A stretch of DNA of 64,000 nucleotides from NCBI GenBank assembly GCA_958510875.1, contig OY294070.1:930001-994000 (forward strand), in the 5' to 3' direction. This document shows, piece by piece, positions 32,893 through 44,400 of the stretch (the first letter of the stretch is position 1; the number at the start of each line of letters is the position of its first letter). The DNA is from Endomychus coccineus. Lineage: Eukaryota; Arthropoda; Insecta; Coleoptera; Endomychidae. The position numbers and the translations under genes are program-made. Below the pieces are notes generated by a model that was not told the origin of the DNA, made no database searches, and saw only the letters and a program-made list of their open reading frames with translations.

Positions 32893-35491
32893 GTAAGTCG
32901 ATTTTATTCGTCTCTTAAGAATTTTTATAAAATCAGAGAAATTTGTTATATGAATAGGAAAATCATATAAAAATAATAGTTTTTCCACTCGAATTAATAT
33001 GGGTACTGTTATTATTCTCCGATTTCTGGTATATTGACAATAAATTCAAGACTTGTATTTCATTGAAATTTACACGCTATGGCCGACATGATTTTCTGCA
33101 CAGATACCCAAGCTACTCGACTTGTAGCTTCGAAAATTAATTTCGCTGATAGTAACTGAGGTATTTTAGTGGTAGTTGCATCAAAATTTAGAGGATTTTT
33201 TGCTCGTTATGGTAGTATAACTTTTACCTTGTTTTTGTTTGCATTTTCAATGCATTTTATTTGGGTGTTGTCTTGTATTTTAATATTATATTATTTCAAG
33301 TATGGCGCGCGCGGCATTCTGTTGTTTCGAATGACGCTATTTCTTATTTCAAGTTTTCTTCTAAATTATCGGCATTCATAGGTAGTTTTATGTTTCATCA
33401 AGGGTGTTATTTTTATTAGATCAGTTCACAATGCGAATTTTCATTTTCTCTTCATCGAAAATTATGGTATTGAATTGGCGTTGTTTTTTGTTGTTACAGT
33501 TGTAGAGTTCAAGATTTCTTAACGGTTATTAAGAAGTTGTCATGGTCGTTTGATGTTTATACTAAAGTTTAACGCTATATTTGAGTGGTCTTAATTTAAT
33601 ATAGTTTCCTTTATTTTGACGAAATAATCAGTGTATTAGCTAGTATCACCACACAATCGTGTATCGTGTATGATTTGCATTCGAAGTTTGTAGGGAACAG
33701 TTGCTGGTTGGGGAAAAATAACGAAATTATTCCTTCCTTATCTCTTATTGTTTGATAGAAACAACTACGAACGTTTTTTATTGGTTGAAATAGCACAAAT
33801 AAGAACCATTGAAATTGAAACTGTTTCCTGTAATAAAATTAATTATATTGAAACTCTGATACGCTATGCTTCTAAAATTATTTTCAAATACAATATGTTT
33901 TCATATGATAAAGTGCAGATTATGAAAAGTTTGTAATGATATTCATAAAGCTCTTCATTTATTAACCATAATGTTGTTGCTATTGTATGGAAGCATCTTG
34001 CATAAGTAGGTATGTAAATGATTTGGAGATTATTTTCATCTGCAATAATATGATCTGGGTATGTAACTTTTATTGAGGTTATGTTAACGTAATTTTGCAG
34101 AAATTTTGTTATAAATCTGTATGTTTACCTTCTAATCATGAAATTTGTCATCAGTTAACCTAAAATTATTGGAAATAACAAGAACCTTTTCTAATATTTG
34201 TTACATTTTGAAAGCTCTCGTGCATCAACATTTATCTTCAAGAGTTAGGTTAAAACAAATATTGTTTCATGGGAAGTTCCTTAAGTTATATTTTTTTCAA
34301 TAGAGGCAAATTGATTGAAGGTTATATAATTTGTCATGTTTTTCCAACTAAAAGCTATCAGATTCATTTCAATACTACAATCATATACCATGAATATTTG
34401 ACACAGTACCTAAACTATTTACAAATTCAATTTTCCGGTTCATTTAGAGTTATTCTTTTTTTCTAGTCAGATTGTAAGTTATTTTAACTAATTTCACGAT
34501 TATTGGTCATGGTCAATCAACTATTAATCATATAAAATGCTTATTTCATCATGCTGTAGTGTTCGAAGTCTCTTTTTTTTTGTGATATCGAACATGTGAT
34601 AACTGTTGAATTATTATAACTTTTAGAAAAGTTACAAGTCATATTTTAGATTATTGATTGTTGAAGCTGTTACTTTATGGTACTTATATATTTTATGGAT
34701 AAAATGAAATAAAAATAACACTGTTGTAATTTGAACTATGTGTATTACCAACGATTTTTGTTACGTTTTGCAACAAAAATCGATGGTAATACACTTAAAA
34801 CAAAGTAAAAGTATATTATTCTATTAATATGATGTATTATTACAAAATAGTAACGGCTTTCACATTTTTTACAAAAATACAGGTTTCATTTCCATGGAAT
34901 TTTATCTAATTTTGTCTAGAATTTTGATGCAATTTCATGAATCGTCTATAAGTATGTTCTGCTAATGCATTAATGTATTCTTCTAATCTGTAAATTAGCT
35001 GTAAACAATCATTAATGCTGCCCCTGGGTAGTTTCTCTTTATTTATAAATTGCTAATGATACTGTTGTAAGCTTAAGCACCATTATTCACCTAAAAGGCC
35101 ACTTTGCGGCGAAATTTGTTGTTTTTTTTAATTTTTATAATGAAAGTTTATTTTGTAATGGATTTCTCAAGTAAAGATCTTAAATATTTTTCATTTTTTC
35201 AAGTGTGTTTAGACTTTTTGGATTCAGTTTAATTATCAAATGCGAAAAATGAAAATGTAAATTGAATATCAACATTTTTAGTAGATAGTGGATGTATTTT
35301 CCATATTTATCATATAAAAGTGGATGATTTCTTGGAATAATGGGTCGAAGTCATTGTGATTCAATTCTTGATCGATATACACGCCTTTAACGTCGAAACC
35401 CTGAACATATTCGTTAAATCAACTGGTATTCCAAAAAAAATCATAATCGTGTTGTTTTTTGCAGCATTTTATCGATTAACTAGATACCATA

Positions 35492-38400
35492 ATGTCCGAC
35501 GAAGCTGCTACTCCTTCCAAGCGTGGTCGTAAAGCGAACGCCGAAAAAGTCGAGAAGAACGACACAAAAGTAGACTCGAAAAAACGTGGAAGAAAGGTAA
35601 GCATCAACGAAGAACACGTAGCAGGTTGTAACTATCATTTTTTTTGTGTAACAGGACGCCAAAGTTGACGAAGTCACCGAAGACAGTTCGTCTCCAGCGA
35701 AGAGGGGCCGAGGCAGACCAAAAGGCACCACAAAAAAGAAGGCTGCACCTAAACCAAAAGGCAAAACAAGCGGTACGTTTCGACTTTGTATTTTTTATTT
35801 GTAATCGGACAATGTAAGAACTCACTGTAATGTAACGTAGTGGCTCCTAGGAAATTTGTGTGATGGTCCGTTTATTAATAATGATGTTAATAGTTTCGAA
35901 AATACTGTCAAATGTGACAATTAAACGAGGTTTGCTTCTTTTTGTTGAACGTTTGTTGTTGTTAATCGCAAATTATCATAACTGTAGGGTTCTTTGCTAT
36001 GGGGTTCATTTGTTATCTTTATTTCCTCCGAAGATGACCAACGAAATCGCAGTGTAACTAAGATTTGTTTAAAAAATGGCTCAAATTTTACTTTTATAAC
36101 CATAAAAAAATTATATTTTGGTGAATTTTCGTTTTTATAAATATCCAATTGTTGATTATGGTTTTTTTTTGGTTAGTTTTGAAATTCAAAAGAGTTGATT
36201 ACAAAATGAGAAGTGGATTTTTCTCAACTTGTTATTGTGTTAAATTTATAAACTCGTGGTTAATTTAACTCTGGTGTTTTCAAGAAAAAAAAAGTAACTA
36301 TTGGAATCTGTGAGTTGAATTCTACCCCAAAACGGTTTTAAACTAATTCCTCATAATTTCAAAAAAAATTGTCGTAACAAAACCGTTAGGGTATTAAATA
36401 ACGAAAATAATTCACGGAACGTAGCTCTGAAATGGTTATACTCTTCGAACAGTCAGAACACTGGTTGAACTAAATTAAAGCTCGTTACGGTATCTTAAAA
36501 TTGGCTAATTTCGATATCTACAAAAGCGAAAGATGATGCAAGGATTCTGTTCCAGCAAATTTCAAATTAAAATTGATCCCATTTTGAAATTTTCAGAAAA
36601 AAAAGTACTGAGAACATTTCGTCTACCAAATAACCATCCATCATCAGAGTTAGGTAAATTATAAGTCACAATGTGCCTGTTTGAATCTTATTTGGAGATA
36701 ATGCAAACAAGGGGCTATCCTCAGCTGGAGATGAAGTGGAATTTAATAAATTGCTTTTTCGCTTATACATTTCCATCACTTCTAAATTATCTAGATATTT
36801 GTACCTACTGTGTTTTGAAAATGATGAACTTTGTTGAGAAATGGTGTGACCTGTATTTAACATGTTTTTTTTTAACTCTGATTTTTTGACCATCATTTTC
36901 TTTATATGGGCAAAATGTTAAAATGACCCACAATCATTTTGAACATTACTCACAATCGATTTTGTAAATTCCGGATTTGTCAGAGTTACTTAAATGGTTT
37001 TTTTGCTTGTTCTTACATGAATAAACTGGTTGAATTGTAAAACTGTAGGATTAGTACAGTCATTTTATAGGTTTTTCTGAGATTTGGAACTTTTTTTTCC
37101 GACATTTGGTTTGAATATACAGAAAGTTAGGAAATTTCCCGTAGATTACGAAAAAAAAATAGTGGCTGAAAACCTCCAATCAAGGAAAATGTCGTAAATT
37201 ATATATAAATATACAATTTTTCAGGCTTTTCCGTTAATATCTTCAATACTATGCGTTTTAGAGTAAACAGTTTCAAACAAAAGTTGTTCAGAATTAAATT
37301 TTACATAGGAATTGACTATTGCGATTTTAATTTTCATCGAATTTTCCACGCTTAGCATGGAAAAACCAATATATGTATATATATGCTAAATATCGTATGA
37401 TTATTTTAAATAAGGGTTACATATCGTTACTCTAGTACATTAGAATTCAAAATTTCCAGAAAAATGATCCAATTTTCCGGGTTAAGAATTTTTTTTTCCA
37501 ATTTTGGTGTATGATATATCGATTTATATGTTTTTTAGGGCTCTCTAATAACGAATTTCGACTCTTTTTGGTTGTGAAAACTTATAGAGAATATACAGGG
37601 TGAGTCAGTTTTTTGTAGACAAACTGCAACAGGAGATAGAACAAGTGTTTTTAAGAAGAAAAGTTCCTATAAACATATGTCGTAGAAGGCTTCGTTTTCG
37701 AGAAATTGAAAAAAAAATTTCGTTTTTTGTGAAAATCTCCAGAACCGTTTATCGTACAAAAGACAGCTTTTGTAAGCATTTCCTACTCACAGTAAGCTAT
37801 GTTTTGCGCGATAAAAAAAATTTTTTTACTCTTAATTGGTGAAGATGTTGAAGGAGTAGTGGGTGTTTTTCTCCCCAACTTCTAGGTCACTGAAAAAAGT
37901 ACGGTTTTGAGACAACCATTTGAACCGCCAATGTTTTCTACACAAAAAAGGTACTTTTGGTCATAAGCTCTAAAGTTGACCGTTTTCGGGAAAAATCAAC
38001 TTTTATGTTGAAAAACATGGTCAATTCTTACTAATTAAACAAAATTTATTCAAACGTTAGAACAAGTAACAAAACCAAAAAATTGACCATGTTTTTCAAC
38101 ATAAAAGTTGATTTTTCTCGAAAACGGTCAACTTTAGAGCTTATGACCAAGAGTACCTTTTTTGTGTAGAAAACATTGGCGGTTCAAATGGTTGTCTCAA
38201 AATGGTACTTTTTCCAAAGGCGTAGAAGTTCTTCTTCAAAATCTTCACCAATTAAGAGTAACAAATTTTTTTTTATCGCACAAAACATAGCTTACTGTGA
38301 GTAGGAAATGCTTACAAAAGCTGTCTTTTGTACGATAAACGGTTCTGGAGATTTTCACAAAAAACGAAATTTTTTTTTCAATTTCTCGAAAACGAAGCCT

Positions 38401-41400
38401 TCTACGACATATGTTTATAGGAACTTTTCTTCTTAAAAACACTTGTTCTATCTCCTGTTGCAGTTTGTCTACAAAAAACTGACTCACCCTGTATATTCTC
38501 TATGAGTTTTCACAACCAAAAAGAGTCGAAATTCGTTATTAGAGAGCCCTAAAAAACATATAAATCGATATATCATACACCAAAATTGGAAAAAAAAAAT
38601 TCTTAACCCGGAAAATTGGATCGTTTTTCTGGAAATTTTGAATTCTAATGTACTAAGAGTAACGATATGTACCCTTATTTAAAATAATCATACGATATTT
38701 AGCATATATATTGTTATGATTTCATTTCATACTTTGTACATTCACATTTACATTCTCTTCAATATTCTTCCCCATATCATTCATTCTATTTTCCATAATA
38801 TCTATTTCTTTCTCTACATTATTAAACTTTCTATTTACAAAGCTATTATATTCTTCTAATTTATTATCTATACTTTCTTCAACATGTTGTCTTATTTCCT
38901 TTTTTTCAGTTTCAACTATTCTCATAATTTCCTCAGTTCTTTTATCAAATTTATCATTCACTCTCTTAAGTTCATCTCTTATTTCACTCATACCTTGTTC
39001 AATTTTAGCATTTGTTTCCTTCGTTTCATTAGCTTTTAAATTTAAACTTTCAAGCAATCTCATTATTTGTGATTGACTATCTATTATTGGTGGTCTTTCT
39101 GCACTAATCATTTCACCCTCTTGATCAAATCCTATCAATTCTGGAGTCCTCTGTCTATCTCCTTCCATTTTTACTTTCTTATTAATTAATCTAGTTCTTT
39201 AAATTATTTTGATACGCGGTTCTATTTCTTTTTTCAAATGGCCCCACGTTGGGCGCCAATTGCTACTAAAACTCTTATGAGTTTATTTTGCCCCACGTTG
39301 TGGTGACAATTATTACTAAAAAACTTCTTTTTTAGTTTCTTTTAATTTATTGATTATGAATTATTATTAATGCTTCCGGCTAGCTTTTTATTTTGTTTAT
39401 AATTCCATAAAATATTTTTTATTTGATCTTTTCTTATTTTCATAGTTCGGTAAGTTATTATTTTTAAATTTTTATTGTCTATGAAATGAAATCATAACAA
39501 TATATATACATATATTGGTTTTTCCATGCTAAGCGTGGAAAACTCGATGAAAATTAAAATCGCAATAGTCAATTCCTATGTAAAATTTAATTCTGAACAT
39601 TTGTTTGAAACTTTTTACTCTAAAACGCATAGTATTGAAGATATTAACGGAAAAGCCTGGAAAATTGAATATATATATATAATTTATGACATTTTCCTTG
39701 ATAGGAAGTTTTCAGCCACTATTTTTTTCGTAATCTACGGAAAATTTCCTAACTTTCTGTATATTCAAACCAAAAGTCGGAAACAAAAGTTCCACTTTTT
39801 ATAAAATGACTGTACTAGATACAAATTATGGAATTTATTAATTATTGAATTGGATGATTAATTTTAAAAATTCGAAAGTTTCACTAAATCATCATCCTTT
39901 GGTAATTGATAAATTCCATAATTTGTTGAACAAAAGTTGAGGTTTTCATCCTCTTAGGGGTAAGAGCAATTATTTTTCTTATTTGGGATATAAACTTATA
40001 AAATCGTGTATCTCCTGCAATATGGCTTTCGTCAGCAGAGATTAAAAGGAGACCTGCTTGCCTACATAACACATTTATGGCGGAAATCTATTGAAAACCA
40101 TGGGGAATTTTTCTCCAAAGCATTTGACCGAGTCTGGAACCAAAGTCTTCTCGGAAAATTGCAGTCATATGGTTTGCCGCCTCAACCTTGTCACTCGGTG
40201 TCGAGTTTTCTCTCAGATAGATCACTCGCGTGTGGTGGTTGACGGGGTATCGTCCTATCAACCCTGGTGTTCCGCAGGGATCTGTCTTGGCACCAACTTC
40301 GTTTCTGCTCCATATAAACGTTCTGCTGGAAGTGACCTCCTGTCTCGTCGACAGCTTTGCAGATGATGGTACATTTCGTACCGCTTGCTCATCTAGAGCA
40401 ATGGGGATCTGATAATGTAGTAAGAGGCAGGTTCCAGGCGAAAAAACTTAGCCTAACCCGCAACACCGAATTCATAAAGGTTTAGCCATGAATTCCGAGT
40501 TTTTTTATGAGATTTCAAACTGCACCAATCGTAATTTTTGAGCTTTCATAGCCTCGGTAAATATTGAAAAAACCAAGGACAAGACTAATTTTACAAAACT
40601 AAGCGCTTTTCTTCTTCATTCAGAATAGGTCGTAGAGCATTTTGTTTGGCACTAGAATTTCGAGTGAATTATGAGTAATTTTTGAATGAAAAGGATTTAT
40701 TTACCAGACTTGACTTTAACCAGCATTCTAAAGATAAACGTTCTAGAGTATTTATCCTAAAAAACTTGGCAATGAGCTTTAAAATGCCGAAAGTGAAAAT
40801 TCTTGAGCAGTTGATAGAATTTGACAGAACCGAAAACTACACATTTAACGTTTATTTTATAAACTTAGCATCTAAATGTCGTGCTAATAAAAAACGAACA
40901 GCTATTTATGAGCTCCCCGAATCCCCTTGCTGTCATTTTCGGGCTGTCAATGAAACTTAACAGAACCGAAAAACTGATATTTTATGTTTATTTTATAAAC
41001 TTAGCAATAAAGTAGTGTAAATTTGGCGCGAATAAAGAACCGAATGTCACATCATTTTTGAGGCAGCCCATGGATTCGGGAAGCTCATAAAAAGCTCGAA
41101 AATCCTGTGCTATCGGTTTTTTTAATCACACAACATTTACACTTCTTTATTGCAAAGTTAATAAACGTTAAATGTGTATTTTTCGGTTCTGTCAAATTTT
41201 ATTGGCAGCTCAAGAATTTCCACTTAAAGACATTGCTAAGTTTCTTAAGGTAAATGCTCTGGAACATTTATTTTTAGAATGTCGTATAAACTCAAGTTTG
41301 GTAAATGTATGCTTTTCACTCAAAAATGACGCATAATTCACTCGAACTTCTAGTGCTAAAGAAAATGCTTTCTGATCTATTCTGAATAAAGAAAAGTGTT

Positions 41401-44400
41401 TAGTTAGCCTCGCCCTTGATTTTTTCAATAATTACCAAAGGCTCGGGATCATCACTAACAGCACCGCTTCACAAAAACGTTGTTTTATATTCCGTGCAAA
41501 GAGCTACTTTACATCCCAGCAGCTCCTCATAATCTACAATTTTCATCCTCTTAGGGGGGCTAAGAGCAATTATTTTTCTTATTTAGGATATAAACTTATA
41601 AAATCGTGTATCTCCTGCAATATGGCTTTCGTCAGCAGAGATTAACAGGGGACCTGCTTGCCTACATAACACATTTATGGCGGAAATCTATTGAAAACCA
41701 TGGGAAATCTTTCTCCTAAGCATTTGACCGAGTCTGGAAAATTTCAGTCACATGCTTTGCCGCCTCAACCTTGTCACTGTCGAGTTTTCTCTCTGATAGA
41801 TCACTCGCGTGTGGTGGTTGACGGGGTATCGTCCTATCAACCCTGGTGTTCCGCAGGGATCTGTCTTGGCACGAACTTCGTTTCTGCTCCATATAAACGT
41901 TCTGCTGGAAGTGACCTCCTGTCTCGTCTACAGCTCTGCAGATGATGGTACATTTCATACCGCTTGCTCATCTAGAGCAATGGGGATCTGATAATGTAGT
42001 AAGAGGCAGGTTCCAGACGAAAAAACTTAGCCTAACCCCCACCACCGAATTCATAAAGGTTTAGCCATGAATTCCGAGTTTTTTTTATGAGATTTCAAAC
42101 TGCACCAACCGTTATTTTTGAGCTTTCATAGCCTCCGGTAAATATTCAAAAAAACCAAGGACGAGGCTAACTTTACAAAACTAAGCACTTTTCTTCATTC
42201 AGAATAGGTCATAGAACATTTTCTTTAGCACTACAATTATGAGTAATTTTTGAGTGTAAAGCATTTATTTCTAAAGATAAACGTTCTAGAGTATTTATCC
42301 TAAAAAACTTAGCAATGAACTTAAAAAGTAATATTCAAGAATTCAGAATTTTGAGCTTTAAAATGCCGCAAGTGAAAATTCTAGAGCGGTTAATAAAATT
42401 TGACAGAACCGGAAAATACACATTTATCATTTATTTTATAAACTTAACAGTAAAGTAGTGTAAAAGTCGCGCGATTAAAAAAAACCGAATAGCACATGAT
42501 TTTTGAGGCAGCACATGGATTCGGCAAGCTCATAAAAAGCTCGGAAATCCTGTGCTATTCGTTTTTTTAATCGCGCGACATTTACACTACTTTACTGCAA
42601 CATTAAATGTGTATTTTTCGGTTCTGTCATATTTTATTGGCGGCTCAAGAATTTCCACTTACGACATTGCTAAGTTTCTTAAGGTAAATGCTCTGGAACA
42701 TTTATTTTTAGAATGTCGGTTAAAGTCAAGTCTGGTAAATGTATGCTTTTCACTCAAAAATGACGCATAATTCACTCGAACTTCTAGTGCTAAAGAAAAT
42801 GCTTTCTGATCTATTCTGAATAAAGAAAAGTGTTTAGTTAGCCTCGCCCTTGATTTTTTCAATAATTACCAAAGGCTCGGGATCATCACTAACAGCACCG
42901 CTTCACAAAAACGTTGTTTTATATTCCGTGCAAAGAGCTACTTTACATCCCAGCAGCTCCTCATAATCTACAATTTTCATCCTCTTAGGGGGGCTAAGAG
43001 CAATTATTTTTCTTATTTAGGATATAAACTTATAAAATCGTGTATCTCCTGCAATATGGCTTTCGTCAGCAGAGATTAACAGGGGACCTGCTTGCCTACA
43101 TAACACATTTATGGCGGAAATCTATTGAAAACCATGGGAAATCTTTCTCCTAAGCATTTGACCGAGTCTGGAAAATTTCAGTCACATGCTTTGCCGCCTC
43201 AACCTTGTCACTGTCGAGTTTTCTCTCTGATAGATCACTCGCGTGTGGTGGTTGACGGGGTATCGTCCTATCAACCCTGGTGTTCCGCAGGGATCTGTCT
43301 TGGCACGAACTTCGTTTCTGCTCCATATAAACGTTCTGCTGGAAGTGACCTCCTGTCTCGTCTACAGCTCTGCAGATGATGGTACATTTCATACCGCTTG
43401 CTCATCTAGAGCAATGGGGATCTGATAATGTAGTAAGAGGCAGGTTCCAGACGAAAAAACTTAGCCTAACCCCCACCACCGAATTCATAAAGGTTTAGCC
43501 ATGAATTCCGAGTTTTTTTTATGAGATTTCAAACTGCACCAACCGTTATTTTTGAGCTTTCATAGCCTCCGGTAAATATTCAAAAAAACCAAGGACGAGG
43601 CTAACTTTACAAAACTAAGCACTTTTCTTCATTCAGAATAGGTCATAGAACATTTTCTTTAGCACTACAATTATGAGTAATTTTTGAGTGTAAAGCATTT
43701 ATTTCTAAAGATAAACGTTCTAGAGTATTTATCCTAAAAAACTTAGCAATGAACTTAAAAAGTAATATTCAAGAATTCAGAATTTTGAGCTTTAAAATGC
43801 CGCAAGTGAAAATTCTAGAGCGGTTAATAAAATTTGACAGAACCGGAAAATACACATTTATCATTTATTTTATAAACTTAACAGTAAAGTAGTGTAAAAG
43901 TCGCGCGATTAAAAAAAACCGAATAGCACATGATTTTTGAGGCAGCACATGGATTCGGCAAGCTCATAAAAAGCTCGGAAATCCTGTGCTATTCGTTTTT
44001 TTAATCGCGCGACATTTACACTACTTTACTGCAACATTAAATGTGTATTTTTCGGTTCTGTCATATTTTATTGGCGGCTCAAGAATTTCCACTTACGACA
44101 TTGCTAAGTTTCTTAAGGTAAATGCTCTGGAACATTTATTTTTAGAATGTCGGTTAAAGTCAAGTCTGGTAAATGTATGCTTTTCACTCAAAAATGACGC
44201 ATAATTCACTCGAACTTCTAGTGCTAAAGAAAATGCTTTCTGATCTATTCTGAATAAAGAAAAGTGTTTAGTTAGCCTCGCCCTTGATTTTTTCAATAAT
44301 TACCAAAGGCTCGGGATCATCACTAACAGCACCGCTTCACAAAAACGTTGTTTTATATTCCGTGCAAAGAGCTACTTTACATCCCAGAAGCTCCTCATAA

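Larger units (their letters stand above)
37052..39817. mobile_element. Fold-back DNA transposon 2, with nested insertions
   Basis: The ends TAGTACAGTCATTTTATA and their inverse bound the unit; the target duplication GAT lies at 37049-37051 and 39818-39820. The inverted arms are about 540 bp (37052-37596, matched by 38497-38710 plus 39507-39817). Two units are nested: a hairpin repeat at the centre (37593-38498) and a 790-bp TIR-bounded unit in the right arm (38711-39500). The terminal sequence matches the element at 16488-17746 (TAGTCCAGTCATT), and both use 3-bp duplications, so they form one family. No transposase was seen. Confidence 0.8.

Noticed and set aside
35480..35825. Minus-strand frames over HMGA exons
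   Set aside because: They are antisense shadows; the plus strand has AT hooks and consistent splice phases.
37600..38487. Two 80-codon proteins starting MSQFFVDKLQQEIEQ
   Set aside because: They are the two inverted arms of one hairpin repeat. The same arm recurs in broken form at 46656 and 47028, so the frame is accidental.
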